DNA from: Schistocephalus solidus
Taxonomy: Eukaryota > Platyhelminthes > Cestoda > Diphyllobothriidea > Diphyllobothriidae
Length of the DNA: 64,000 bases
Direction: 5' to 3'
NCBI GenBank assembly: GCA_017591395.1
Contig: WEDG01005074.1
Coordinates: 1-64,000, forward strand
Part shown: piece after piece, positions 44,701 to 56,575 of the stretch
Position numbering within the stretch: the first letter of the stretch is position 1
Layout: each line of letters opens with the position of its first letter
Program-made: the position numbers and the translations under genes
Notes under the pieces: model-generated
Database searches by the model: none
The model's input: only the letters and a program-made list of their open reading frames with translations
What the model was told of the DNA's origin: nothing

Positions 44701-46351
44701 GGATAGCCATTGTCAGTCGGCGTTACTCAAACCGAACTGTTTTATATCTGAACTTCAAACCCCTGATCACTACCCAGTCCAGCGTTCTACTAATGAGCCT
44801 ATTATATACACAATTATGAGTAATGTATGATGGCAGGCGGAAATCTACTTTGATTCCCAGGATACAAAGGGACAAGAATGCACCGTGATTCAACTGGTGA
44901 ATGCATTTTCAAAATATAGAAGGGGAAAATGAACTCGATTCAACATGGATCCCACGCTTATTTCCTTTCCACCAACTAAATGACAGATTTAGATAATCTC
45001 CTGGCGCATTCCTTCTTGTGGCGTGGAGGCTATTAACTGATGGAGTAACTCAAGTTTACATTGGATCAGCGGTCGTCGTGTTCCTTCTCTGTATGGTCTA
45101 TATGGCAGTCACAGTCGCATAAGATCAAGGACCCTATGAATGGGGCCTAGTATGGGCGTAGTCACAGATTAGCTCAATAGGTGTGGATGTAAACGAACTG
45201 AATTACCTTCATGGTTATCTTCTTCTTGGCAGGCAATCAGAAAATTGTGGATGAAAGAGAGTGCAACAGAGGCTGTGAGGTTTAATTTAACCTAAACAAA
45301 TTAAAGTGTTATTATCGGTTGCATCCATCTCGTGAGGGTGAAGCTGAACTCCGTTGCCTGTGGCGGCCAAGCTGTTTCGATGCTTTTATTTATTGAAGGG
45401 GAGAATATAAATTTTGACACTTTAGAGGAATTGCTGTTATGTGAAATTCTCCGTTCGTTCCAACCTATGAATTTCATATTCAGGTCTCATACTTCAAATG
45501 CAGTAACTATGAAACACAAACAGTGCACTTTGCCAATATTTTCTCATAAAGCATTCTTCTCCTTCTAGTTATTTCAACTGGGAAACGCAAAATATAACTG
45601 CTAACCCCACTCCAAACTATGCGGTGATAACAGATAATCCAGGTGGAATTCTTTTCAAAAACAAACGGGATCGGAAAATTTTAAATGTCGATCCTTGGGT
45701 AAGTTGCAATCAAAGAATGACTGCCATCTGCACCTTAAGGACATGCACACGAAGTAGTGTTTTGGCTAATAGTGCTCTAGTATTATAAAAACTCTCGAAT
45801 GTGAAATCTAGACATTTTCGCAATATTAACATATAAAAATTTAAATTCTGTGTCTCCTTGCAGAAAAAAATGCTAAATAACTCCGCTGTTAAAATCTATT
45901 ATTTTATCAACTTTTCCTAGTTTTCCTGAATTCAAATTGACAGGTAAAGTTGCCTTTAATATACTGGTTTTATGGATACGTGACCGAAGTAAACCCAGTA
46001 GGTAGTAGTGCTGACAGGATTCAAGATCTGCGAGTTTTGACGTGTAATCGAGATTGATGGGGAATTGGCTTAAAAGCAAATACAGTTCCTTACGCTCAAC
46101 AGACCCTTTACTTTGTCATCAAGGTTGTTAGCACGAACGATCTCAATTATTTGGCTTATTTCTGTTTACATTAATTACCTAAACCAAATGATATCCGAGC
46201 CCATGTGGTCATTTTCGAATAAATAATGTAGTGTTTATAATTTCTCTTTCAGTTACCATCACCAGGAGACAATACCACTCGCATTGCTGTTCTAACGAAT
46301 GAGTATTTACAATTCGTTCTTTATGACCACATCACACGCAGGAAGACTTGA
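41736..46351 (+). CDS. CFAP299: CFAP299 (C4orf22-type) cilia/flagella-associated protein
   Basis: Six exons: 41736-41843, 41877-42007, 43250-43340, 43375-43517, 45569-45698, 46253-46351. All have GT-AG introns and compatible phases (0, 2, 0, 2, 0), giving 233 residues, which is the usual length of the family as I know it. Exon 1 has [10 protein letters not shown] and ends FYLE. Exon 2 has [12 protein letters not shown] and IKREDF. Exon 3 has [17 protein letters not shown]. Exon 4 has [25 protein letters not shown] and KKRLLPR. Exon 5 has [23 protein letters not shown] and [11 protein letters not shown]. Exon 6 has PGDNTTR and YDHITRRKT before TGA. The family is linked to cilia and sperm flagella; molecular role is poorly defined. 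No disabling changes are seen. Introns 1 and 3 are only 33 and 34 nt. Confidence 0.95.
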
Positions 46352-47879
46352 AGTGTTTTCTGCATTTTCTTGAGTAAAATATATAATATGCCCCTATATC
46401 CTGCATGTTCTCTTCTCGACTTCATGTACAATGGCGCATTTTCCCTTTGTTTAGCTGACAGACCTAATATGGGTGATAAAGGTGTCATTTTCAATTTACA
46501 TAATTCAGGCTTTTGCGAGCAGAGCCCTTTGCATAATTAAAGCAATTAACGCGTTTTCTGGAAAGACAACAGCTTCGATGCCACGGAAGCATACTTGGGA
46601 CTGTTACCAATTGTTGTCACGCCAACCTTAACTTTAAATTTGGAGGTATATATAAAAAGGACGCATCGTTAAACTTTGATCGCTATATTTTGTTTTACCT
46701 TTCGCGGAATACTGCTGTTTTATAAGACCCAAATATGCATTTTATAGCATATTGCCTGATTCTCAGTTAATGCACCGATTTATCTGTAGGGAGCCATTTA
46801 GAAAGTTTCGATGGCCAACTGAACTTAAACCTCACAATTTCCAACTTGAAAAATGGCCTCCCATTTATCCATGAAATCTTTAGTTTTTATGAAATCCTGT
46901 TAATGGCCTCACATTTTAGCTATGGCTTGAACTTAAAAAACGCGGAATCCGGACCGCAGATGTTATTGCACATCTGTTGTAATGATATTAGGGCAGTAAA
47001 ATAATTCTACTTAATTGGATATAGTAGCCCTTTAAGTATGAATGTCTCTAGTGTTTACGTTTCGATCCAGTACGAAGGTACTATCGCGCGTAAGTCATAT
47101 TTAATTTTATACAGTACCTTCTCAAAAATCATGAGGGTTTTGGTTATCTCTTAATATAATTGATTCTGGGAATAGTGTTAGTTAGCAACAATACTGAAAA
47201 CTAATCGTTGAGGATAACAATTAAAACTTCGTAACCCTGATGATAAAATAGTCTATAAAATCGATTATAGAGGTGACGTATCGAGAATGGCTGAGATGAA
47301 GAAATGCGCTAAAAGCGTCTTGTTAATAAAAAGTCTCTTTCCTTATGATATTTGATTACATTTATCAGGAGTAAGTGGTTAAATGCAGTATTTTAAGTTG
47401 TTTTCGGCAACCATAAAGGAAAACTTAAAGGAGGTTACAACATTTTAGCATGGGCCTAGCTAGAACAGGCAGTTGCCCCAGGCGCCATTTGTAGACAGCA
47501 GAAATACCTTTAAGGACAGCAAAACCATCGTAATTATCTTTACCGGAGGGCATGAACGTACTTTATTGTGGGCAAAATGGCCTTGCGGTCAGGCCCGCTC
47601 AGGCCAGCAGACCGGTATCCTGATGGTCTTTTTTGCAGTCAGGCCAGAGCCTCATCCATGGCGATGCAGAAGCTACTGGCAGTGAAATAGGGTGCGATTT
47701 TGCAGCTTGGGACAGTGGCACAGATGGGCCTTGGGGCAAACTATTTTAAAACAGCAGACAGGCTCAGTTTGGGAAGACACTTCTGACACGGGTTGGGCTG
47801 GAATCTCGAACACCAGTTCCTGTCTCCTGCTCCCACTGGACTGGCGGCACATCGGCGTGTTCATTGGTTAAGCTTCCTT
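46352..47879. other. No recognisable gene
   Basis: AT-rich to about 47450, then more GC-rich. The 3' end of the CFAP299 transcript lies near the start, but no clear AATAAA was found close to the stop. Confidence 0.4.
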
Positions 47880-48410
47880 TGGCCTCTCATTTCTTCATTT
47901 CGTCATTTCCAGAAAGAAGTTGGTGTGCTCGAGCAAGCTGTATGTGGCTGGCTGAGGACTGGGACAGGGGCTGGAGATAGATGAGGCAGACGACTTCTGG
48001 GCGACATGAAACACGTTTTCCAAAATTGCTATCAGAAATGGTTGCGGTGAACTCACCAGAACCAGCGGCGTATGAACTGGAACAAGGCAGCCGACACGAG
48101 GTGTCGCTGCGCTGCAGAAGCAGGGTGCCCACAGCTGCATCAGATGTGGGAGCCAGAGCCCTGGGACAGGTCAGGTCAGGATTTGTGGGGTGGGAGGGGC
48201 CTGGGAACCAGGCTGGGCATTTGTGCACGCCATGGAGAAGCAGAACTGGGCCATGGGGCAGGCATGGCTAGGCAGAGGTTAAGCTTCCAGGACAGCAGTG
48301 GAAACATCGGCATTGGGTGACTTGGTGGGTTGGGGATAGACTGCGTGGACAGTGTGCCCGACCACGTGGGCAGGACCAGGAGAGCAGAGTGGGCGGGAGG
48401 CTGGGGCAGC
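47880..48410 (+). other. GC-rich tract upstream of RTE tails
   Basis: G-rich sequence with repeated GGGCAGG, GGACAGG and GGTCAGG strings. Its composition resembles the 14961-15389 proximal 3' UTR of RTE copy A, and it leads into two RTE 3' UTR copies in plus orientation. It may be decayed finger and proximal UTR sequence, but no clear finger motif survives. Confidence 0.35.
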
Positions 48411-48850
48411 GGCCTGCCTCCCTCCGGTCTTCTTGACTCTGTCATGAAACCGGGCTCAGGTGGAGGAGGAAGAGAGAGTGCGGTAGATGCTGCGCAAGTC
48501 TACTATCACTTTAAACTAAATCACGTGCAAGTCACCGTTCCTGCACCACACTTCCATGTAGCATACGGTGGACATCGTCAGACTACGACGGTGGAACTGC
48601 CACCGTGTGGGGTGGTGGAACGCCCAGGGATGGCTCCGGCTGCTCCAGCCACCTGCGCCTTATCCCATCCCCGGTCTTCTTGACTATGTCATTACACCAG
48701 GCTCAGGTGGGGGAGGAGGAGAGAGTGCGGTAGATGCAGCGCAAGTCTACTATCGCTTTAAAGTAAAGCACGCGCAAGTCACCGTCCTGGCAACACTCTT
48801 TCATAAAGCAAACGGTTGAAATCGTCAGACTACGACGGTCAAACTCTCAT
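48411..48850 (+). mobile_element. Two tandem RTE-ZnF 3' UTR copies
   Basis: Each unit contains GGTCTTCTTGACT.TGTCAT, CAGGTGG.GGAGGA.GAGAGAG, GCGGTAGATGC.GCGCAAGTC and TCACCGT, then a hairpin-like CGTCAGACTACGACG. Unit 1 spans about 48411-48600 and unit 2 about 48601-48850. They are directly adjacent, head to tail, and the second abuts the 5' UTR of RTE copy B. Confidence 0.8.
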
Positions 48851-49480
48851 GTCATAGTGTGGAGTGGGATGTATGGGGTATTAGTTAGGGGTAACCACAC
48901 AGATAGCATTTGGTCGCTCCATTTGTCTCGTACAGGTGGTGAATGCTTCTGAGGCCGCCTCTACCTGGTACCCAACTCTCACCTGTGGCTCCTCGCAGCT
49001 GGGTTCTTCCCAGCGGTCACACCCCGGGCAACCGTCAGGACGGGCGGGCTAAACCAGGTGAGGGTCTCCGGTGTTATGAGTGCCTTCACGCCGGCATGTC
49101 TGACTCCCGAACTTCTCCCCTCCCCCTCTCAAAAAGTCGTACGGTGGGGGCGAAAGCAACTCTATAGTCGGCCTATGCTAACTTAGGTCGTTCTCCTACT
49201 AAAACGAAACCGTGACCCATAGTGGAGTTCGGCAGCTGTCTGGGATGTCCCACCAGCCGTATTTAGGGACAGCACTGCTTGCCTTCTCGTGGAGAATGGG
49301 GCCGGAAAAGCTGCCCTAAACAAGTGCTGGGTCTCACGTCTTCTGCCGCCGGCCGCGGCTAGCAGATCGCAAAATACTCGGTCGTAAAACTCAAATAAGC
49401 AACAATACCCTTCGTTTCCATACCCCGTATTACTCTCCAGGCTGCTGGAATGAGTCCGCTTACACTAGCAGCCTGTAATG
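48851..49480 (+). mobile_element. 5' UTR of RTE copy B
   Basis: Matches the 5' UTR of copy A in the opposite orientation over about 600 bp (TTAGTTAGGGGTAACC, ACAGATAGCATTTGGTCGCT, CCAGCGGTCACACCCCGGGC, CTCCAGGCTGCT). Copies differ by scattered substitutions and small indels, so both are old. Confidence 0.75.
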
Positions 49481-51440
49481 TTTGTTCTCTTTTAGACAAT
49501 CCGAGGAGCAACCGGCCGGAACGGAGGACGGCGCTAGTCACTCGGGAACTGGCGCGCTACAAGGCGGAGATAACTGCCCTTAGCCAGACCTGATTATCCG
49601 AGCAGGGTCGGCTGGAGGAGGTGGCTGCTGACTACAACTTCTTTTGCAGCGGTCGGCCAAAGGCAGAGCAACGCGACGCTGGTGTCGCCTTTGCCATCCG
49701 AATCGACATCGTGGGACGTCTGTCCTGTCTGCCGCAGGGTATCAATGATCGCCTGATATGACTCTACCTGCCTCTTCGGGGAGACAAGTTCACCATCATC
49801 CTCAGCGCTTACGTTCCCAAGGATGAGCTCTGATGCGGCGAAGGACAAATCCTATGAAGACCTGCATGCCGTCCTGGCGACTGTGCTGAAGGCGGATAAG
49901 TTAATTTTCCCTGGTGACTTCAACACCCGCGTCGGGACAGACCACGCTGCCTGGCAGGTAGTGCTGGGTCCCCACGGCCTGCTTCCTCTGCGAACATATG
50001 CGGAAAACCCTTTCCTAGTGACAAACGCCTTTCACCTTCTAACGCGTGAGAAGGCCACGTGGATGCACCCTCGATCGCGGCGCTGGCAGCTGCTGGACTT
50101 CGTCCTCGTCCGGAGGCGAAATCGACAGGACGTGCTGGTGATGCCGAAGGTTGGACGAGTCACCGCCTCGTTACTTTCAAGACGAAGCTGCGACTTCAAT
50201 CCCAGCGAAGGCTCCTAGGTAATTGACCGCCAGATAAGTAAAATACACTGTTTTCGAATTTGCCTGCTGACTGTTTTCATTTCACCGACCAGATAATCCA
50301 AAAACTGGAGGATCTACATGCTCCAGATGATAACGCCACTGTGGAGACACGATGGTGCCAACTGTGAAACATAATCCAGTCCACAACTCTCTAAATCCTC
50401 TGACGCGCGCGCCGTCAGCACCAGAACTGGTTTGACGACAATGAAGCCGACATCAGCAACCTACACGCGGAGAATAATCGACTATACAAAGCCTAAATTG
50501 ACCCTCGGACTGACGCCACCAAAGCAGTCTTCTTCAGATGCCGCCGCCTTGTACAGCAATGGCTGCGGGAGATGCAGGACGCCTAGATGGCCCACAAGGC
50601 TGAGGAAATCTAAGGGTATGTAGACCGCAATGAAATGAAAATGTTCTTCAAAGACATCAAGACGATCTACGGCCCCTGCATCAATGGAACCGCACCGCAT
50701 CTCAGCTCTGATGTCAGAAAATTTCTGACAGAGAAATCCCAAATTCAGAAGCACTGAGCCGAGAATTTCAGATATGTCCTTAATTGCTCATCAGCCATTT
50801 CCGATGCTGCCACTGACTGGCTTCCTCGAGTGGACACGAACAATAACCTAGATCTGCCGCCTCCCCTACCAAATACCATCTGGGCCGTGCAACAGATTTC
50901 CAGCGGGAAAGCACCGGGATCCGACACAATCCCACCGGAAGTCTACAAGCATGGTGGGCTCCGGCTGATGGCAGAACTCACAACACTCTTCCAGGAGATG
51001 TGACGCCAAGGACAGGTTTCTCAGGATTTCAAAGACGCGACTATCGTCCATCTCTACAAGCGGAAGGGGAAGCGGCAACTCTGTGATAATCACAGAGGCA
51101 TCTCGTTGCCCAAAATCGCTGGAAAGATTTTGCCCATATCATTTTAAATCGTCTGAACGGTCACCTAGAGCAGGGACTGCTCCTGGAAAGCCAATGTGAC
51201 TTCCGACGACACCGCGGAACAACCGACATGATCTTTGCCACCTGCCAGCTACCAGAGAAGTGACAGGATATGCGAACCCACCTATACACTAAATTTGTGA
51301 ATATGAAGAAAACCTTTAACACAGCGAATCGGACGGAATGTGGAACATCATGCAGAAATTCGGCTGCCCTGAGCGGTTCACACACATGGTGCGTCAACAT
51401 CATGGCGGGATGACGGTGTGCATCACTGACACAGCCACAC
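49460..51440 (+). pseudogene. RTE copy B (endonuclease and partial RT)
   Basis: Plus-strand pieces in order: [58 protein letters not shown] (from 49823), [20 protein letters not shown], an RLVQQWLREMQDA-like linker, ISSGKAPGSDTIPPEVYKHG (about 50900-50955), DNHRGISLPKIAGKI (about 51090), FRRHRGTTDMIFATCQL, and a decayed motif A (MKKTFNTAN). The copy stops at about 51440 before motifs B and C, with no zinc fingers, because a different element follows. Many frameshifts and stops. The Asp of motif A is not preserved in frame. Confidence 0.85.
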
Positions 51441-51640
51441 GATTTATCGATTTGGCGCCGGCATACAGAGCCCTGCCCAGTCACCTCCGGGCTGGCGTCA
51501 CTGGTGTTTGATTGGGTCCCTACCCCCTCTAACTGTTGCTCGTTTTTTGTTGCCACTTTTATCTCTGACGACGAACTCCAATAAGTGGTCGAAAGCTCAG
51601 ATGAATAAAACCATCATTGTAGTAAGTGAACAAGCATATT
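51441..51640 (+). mobile_element. Penelope-like 3' end fragment
   Basis: Replaces the missing end of RTE copy B. Contains CTCTGACGACGAACTCC...GTGGTCGAAAGCTCAG (51563-51600), the same arrangement of CUGANGA-like and GAAA boxes as at the other Penelope-type ends, followed by ATGAATAAAACC. Confidence 0.4.
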
Positions 51641-52490
51641 AATCGTTACTTATATTATACAGTGTCAACTGGATCTATTTGCACCCGTTTGCTCTTCTGT
51701 AAGCCTTAATCTGGCGACGTTTTGCTATTTACAAGAGAGATTTTATGAAGGTTATAGCACTTAGCAATCGACGGATAAATCAGCAAATATATTTCGTATC
51801 TTTTGTCCCGGGTAAGCTTTCCACTAACCTTTTACGTGTTTGTTCCGAAGGGTGTTTAGTTTGAACTGATAAATGATTTTTATGTTTTACTTATTTCAAA
51901 CAAAATACCGATTATAATTTACTATTCAAAAAGTCTGGGAAATTATTCGATGATAAATGGGTAGACATAATTAAAACCCTGTCACAGAAAATCACAAATT
52001 CAAGTCATTACGGATAAGTTTTTGGTAAGAAATTTGATAGTGAATGAAAAAATGCTCCACGGGTGTTTCGCACGAGAGAAGGGCAGAAACCCCTCGGCCA
52101 TACTCAAAACCAAGTTAGATAGAAATACCCAAACATGATTTAAGACTGCTTAAATTTGATTATTACCAGGTTAAAAGTCTCGTCATCGGCTCCCTCAAGA
52201 GCAAGGTTGATTTTGGGCTTTGGAGGGACATTTTCCAAAGTTGTCAAAACTGTCACGATTTGTCCTCGATTGGACCATGTGCTCACCGCAAAAATTGGTG
52301 AAGTTCGACTGGGTATCCAAAAAAGAGAATTATTCTTGTAGAAAAATGGGTTGGCAGTGCTCCCTTCGTCTACTGACTTCGGTTATTAGGTACTCTTCCT
52401 GCTCATTTGGCCTGGCAACTTCCAGAAAAAGACTTCGCATCGAACAGAGGGATTGTTTAATTAATTAAACCCCTCCCGACACCCTCGGCG
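51641..52490. other. No clear gene; possibly transposon N-terminal half
   Basis: Precedes the mariner C-terminal remnant. Decayed frames at 52150-52450 may be its N-terminal part, but I cannot align a helix-turn-helix domain. Confidence 0.3.
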
Positions 52491-52522
52491 ATTTTACAAT
52501 GACAAATATTAAGGATAAACGC

Positions 52523-52961
52523 GTCCAGGATGATTTATTTCTTGGACCACAACGGGGTAGTTCACGTTGAATTCGTCCTTTACGGTACCACAGCGAACCA
52601 AAAATCATTATCTACAATTGATGAAGCAATTGTGTGAGGCAGGGCGAATAAACGAACCGAATTTCGGTGATCAGTGGCAACGCACCAGCGTTCAAAATTG
52701 GCCATTTTCCGTCAAAATGGCATGAGAACGGTTTAGTACTCCCCTTATTAACCAAATCCGACCACACGCGACTTAAGGATGAAGAAAAAACTAAAGAGAA
52801 AGCTCCTTCCGTACGTAGAAGGGGTTACGAACAAATCGCTGGAGGCCATTAACAGCATTGGCTCAGACGAATATAAAGAATGTTTCGAACACTGCAAAAC
52901 CTGTTGTGACAAGTGCACATCATCCAATAGAAAGTATTTTGCAGGATATTTATGTATTTGA
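52523..52961 (+). pseudogene. Mariner-type transposase remnant
   Basis: MIYFLDHNGVVHVEFVLYGT and TANQKSL resemble the FFDxxGVVHxEFxPxGxTVN segment of mariner transposases. It is followed, after frame changes, by NAPAFKIGHFPSKWHENGLV (the DNAPAH region) and by MKKKLKRKLLPYVEGVTNKS ... DEYKECFEHCKTCCDKC and YFAG (the FxxCFxxWKxRWxKC..xxGxYFEG terminus). The second catalytic Asp appears as Gly (SGNAPA) and there are several stops. AATAAA follows the last stop at about 52975. Confidence 0.75.
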
Positions 52962-53639
52962 GCTGTTATCTTCAATAAAAGCATGTAACTAAATAATCCT
53001 TGTTTTTCTGGGTGCCCCCTGGTAAATGCCAGATTCGCAGATTTTGATTCGGGAATAAGTACCTCAATTTGCAACTGTCCATCAAAAATTAGTCACCAAG
53101 GCAAGCTGCTTACATAGATAATGGGCGAACGTGCTTTGAACTTCCTTAGTCAGGATAGTGCGTTGATGCTGAGGCAAAGGTTAATCATTTTGATCTCGAT
53201 GAGAAGACTTTCAAGCCCGTACGTTGTGGGATCCTTACAGATGAAAAAATCCAATGCTCTTATAAAAACTGGAAGCTGTGTCTGCTGTGAACTGTTTTCT
53301 CCCACAGCAGGGACTTTAGTTTTAAGTTCTGGCTAATTGCCGTGAACCGCCTACATGGGTTTATTTATTTGTGTTTTTGCTCTTGGTTTATTTATGCAGC
53401 CCAGGCATAGCAACTTATCCTGATTTAAATTGCGTAAAGCAATCTGAATAGCAAATGCTTCCTTGCTATTCTAATGCCTGATTTGTCATATAGAAGTTCA
53501 TTTAAATCTTCACAACATGGTGCATGGCACGCCTATTCCACTAACAATATGATCAAGACGTCACGCAATTTTTGATTAAAATCAGACACTCAAAAAGTTA
53601 ACTGCCATACTTATGCGACACAGTGCAGGGAATGTTGAC

Positions 53640-53900
53640 TAAGCTTGCTATGTGGTCCACCACCGGCAAGAATAGAAATACCACGTAATGCCGATGCCTT
53701 TGCGTTATATATCAGGAAAAGTAGCTTACAGGTCAAGTTAAGGTGAGGGTGAAGGGCAAGGTTCAAATTTACTGTTGCGGTTAGCGTTATAGCAAGGTAA
53801 TATGTAAACCAACTTAAATGTTGCGCAATGGCAGCGGCATCGTGGAGCGCATTCCAAGTCCCAGTCATGCGAGGCTGACATATAACAGTGTCAGTGTGTC
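53640..53900 (+). mobile_element. Possible diverged second copy of the 12.45-kb MITE
   Basis: AAATACCACGTAATGCC, TTTGCG, AGGAAAAGTAGCTTAC and TTAAGGTGAGGGTGAAGGGC follow the same order as AAATAGGAACTGCC, TTAGCGCC, GAGGAAAGTATGTT and TTAAGGTGAGGGTTAGGG in the first copy. No clear inverted repeats or target duplication were found. Confidence 0.3.
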
Positions 53901-54644
53901 GAAAACGGAAGGACATTTTCGAAATCCTTCAAAATAGCTTGTTATGCAGATTAATTACGTTTACGCTCGTATAGCTTCCTTATCAAGCAATTCATACATA
54001 CTCAGTTTCCTAAACATTTTGGTTTCTCCTCTTAAACTTCCGGCATAAGCTGCAGCCAAGACAAACAGCTTAATTTATTTCAGCTGTATTAAGTAAATTA
54101 GAGACGAAAAGAGGTAAAAGGAAGTTGAGGCAGCAGAAATAAGCATAGAGGCAAAAACATGAGTGTATAAAGCGAACAGAGGGCACGCCAAATCCATTCA
54201 AGATACCAAAAGAAGCAAATCTATTGTTTAAGTTGGTAACACAAAACAGAAACATAGCCAAACCATGTAAAGAGGGGATATTTTTCCTTTTTTGGTAGAA
54301 TGGACATAATAATATCTTTTGCAGTTACACAGGGCCACGGAAGTCATTAGGGGATTCTGTCGTTAGAGTGGGGGGGGGGTCGAATTTAGTCCTACGTATT
54401 AAGGTGGTTGCAACTATGCCCACATCTCCAATTGATACACGAATGAGTAAAGAAAGTTCGTATGTCATTTCGGTTGCACGCTGCACGTGCGACTGATAAA
54501 GTGTACTGTGAAGATATCTGCCTGTTCTACGCAAATTCCCACGTTAAATTTGTGAAGTGAAATCTCCAAAAACATGTTTTCGGTAATTCATCATCTGGCC
54601 GGTACAATTACAAGGGAAATGAAACTGCGAGGACTTAACAGGGT

Positions 54645-55590
54645 TTAAAAACTTCCAATCGTTAATATTGATTGTTTACACCTGCCTACATGGCGAGATC
54701 GACGTGTAGAGGTTATTGGGACTGTGTGAAGGGTGGGGGGTAGAGTCAAGTGTGGGGATTGAACATCACTGTCAAGTACGCGGAGTGAACAACTGCCGTC
54801 AAGGGGTGGGGACGTCGTGTGAACACCACCTGAAGTCGTTGTCCGCCACGGAAGAGCGAGAGAGAACGCCTGTACGAGCGTCTTCTGACAGCACAGTGCC
54901 GGGTTTGTTAGCCTTATGGCCACTGCCTCAGCTGTCGCGAGCATTCGTTGGCGTACGCCATCAGAGAAGTTGGCTGGTGTCTGGTAGACAACCTCAAAGG
55001 CTTCTTTTGGGTCAATGTGGTGATTAGCATCAACTAGATGCGTGAGAATGGAAATCGAGATTGATCTAGCTTCACTTTTGCTTAACCAGACAGGCCTGTG
55101 TTCATGTACCCTCTTTTCCAGGCACCTCATTGTACGTCCATTGAATCCCGCTCTACAGGAGCCAGTGAATGGGTAAATACACATTGACGTGGCCATCAAC
55201 GGGAGTCAGTGTTGACCTCCTACACGTAGGAGCGAGAGCTCGTAAAGAATACCCGTAGGTTCACCACGGGGAACGCGCTCGTCACGGCTGTCTACAGGCG
55301 TCGTCTTAGTAGTTCGCTGGTTGCAGCCCCTGGGAAGGGCAGTTTTATGAATACGTCTTTCTTTTATGCAGTTAAGTTGATGGACTTTGTGGTGCGTTCC
55401 CAAATATTTCGGAGAGGGAATTTTTCTGGGTATCCGTATTCACGAAGCGTGTCCTGCAGCTGCTGGGACTCTGCTTCAACCGTTTCAGGGGAGCAGATGC
55501 GTCGCACCCCAGCTGTCAGTCCCTGGAATATAGTTCGCTTTATGTTCAGGGGAACAAATCTGTGAAACTTGGCGTATTGTCTCATCCACT
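54645..55590 (-). pseudogene. Penelope-like element 2, C-terminal part with GIY-YIG
   Basis: Minus strand: FVPLNIKRTIFQGLTAGVRR ... LQDTLREYGYPEKFPLRNIW (55364-55585), then KLPFPGAATSELLRRRL and an SAFPVVNLRVFFTS piece in another frame. The GIY-YIG nuclease remnant follows from 55180 (CIYPFTGSCRAGFNGRTMRC, RVHEHRPVWL, SILTHLVDANHHID, FEVVYQTP). The sequence differs from element 1, so it is another family. The conserved Tyr before the glycine reads Phe-Asn-Gly. RT motifs are absent: truncated at about 55600, where a trinucleotide repeat begins. Confidence 0.72.
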
Positions 55591-55651
55591 CATAACACTA
55601 GATGGCGTTATGACTGAGACTAGAGCGTCGGGCCCAGGCTCGCGGAGTGCA

Positions 55652-55752
55652 ATGTTGTTGATGTTGTTGTTGTCGTCGTTGCTACTGCGACTGCTGCTGC
55701 TACTGCTGATGATGATGATGATTATGATGATGATAATGATGATGATGAGGTA
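55652..55752 (+). repeat. Trinucleotide repeat tract (TTG/CTG then ATG)
   Basis: Imperfect GTTGTTGTTGTCGTC, CTGCTGCTGCTACTG and then ATGATGATGATT units. Confidence 0.9.
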
Positions 55753-56107
55753 GCAGACAGGATCACACTGGCGCTTTCATTGATGGAGGTTAAGCAGTTG
55801 CAATTGAAGTTGAATTGGACCAGTCTGGGGTAGATGTAAGACGACGCATTCTTCCAGCTAAATGGTCAAAAGCTTCAGGCCCATAGTTCAATCGAAAAAA
55901 ACTGCCGTAATTTATTCTGTCCCATGAAACTGACTCCGATTCGAGTGCCAGGTTTATCTGGTCTGGGCATTGCACTGCTAGGGTCGCGAAGAGTGTATTC
56001 AAGGCGCTTTCAGTATTTCCAAGAATAGCCGCATGCACTGATGGCAAATAAAATTTCCTTGGCCTATATGTACACGGAAAGACCTAAACGCTGCTATGCA
56101 GAATGGC

Positions 56108-56312
56108 ATTACTGACCAAAACAAAGGAGACTGGAGGGGCCATTTCTGACTTACTAGTCGTCGTCGCTGTCGTCGGCCAGCCATACAGACCACCAGGTTT
56201 TTTGCAAAAACCCTTGAGGTTCGAATCCGCGACATGCTCGATGACGGCTTATAAGCCATAAATGGCCATTCAGGCTTCTTATGTCTTTGTCGGCAACGTT
56301 ATTCTGTCTATC
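56108..56312. mobile_element. Two SINE copies joined head-to-head
   Basis: 56108-56245 reads on the minus strand as a SINE (B box GCGGATTCGAACC near 56218-56232; body AGAAATGGCCCCTCCAGTCT). 56246-56312 is a plus-strand body and tail (ATAAATGGCCATTCAGGCTT, CTTTGTCGGCAACGTTATTC). Head sequences meet in the middle. Confidence 0.7.
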
Positions 56313-56399
56313 TATCCCGTGCCCCCTAAACGGGCCACTTGATAGATGCGTTGGACCAACACGGGCCACATCAGGGCACGGCAGGCGTTATTCGGGTTG

Positions 56400-56575
56400 C
56401 GCCTCCATAGCAAATGCGAACATGGGGGGTGTGGTGGCACGCCTAGGGGTGGCTAGGACCTAGGGGGGCCGGCCGCGCCAGCCACCTGCGTCTTCTCCCG
56501 CCTCCGGTCTTCTTGACTCTGTCTTGACACCGGGCTCAGGTGGGGGAGGAGGAGAGAGTGCGGTAGCTGCACTGT
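56400..56575 (+). mobile_element. RTE-ZnF 3' UTR fragment
   Basis: GTGGTGGCACGCC, GGCCGCGCCAGCCACCTGCG, CTTGACTCTGTCTTGACACC, GGGCTCAGGTGGGGGAGGAG and GCGGTAGCTGCA match the 14.5-kb copy in plus orientation. It stops before the terminal hairpin. Confidence 0.75.
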
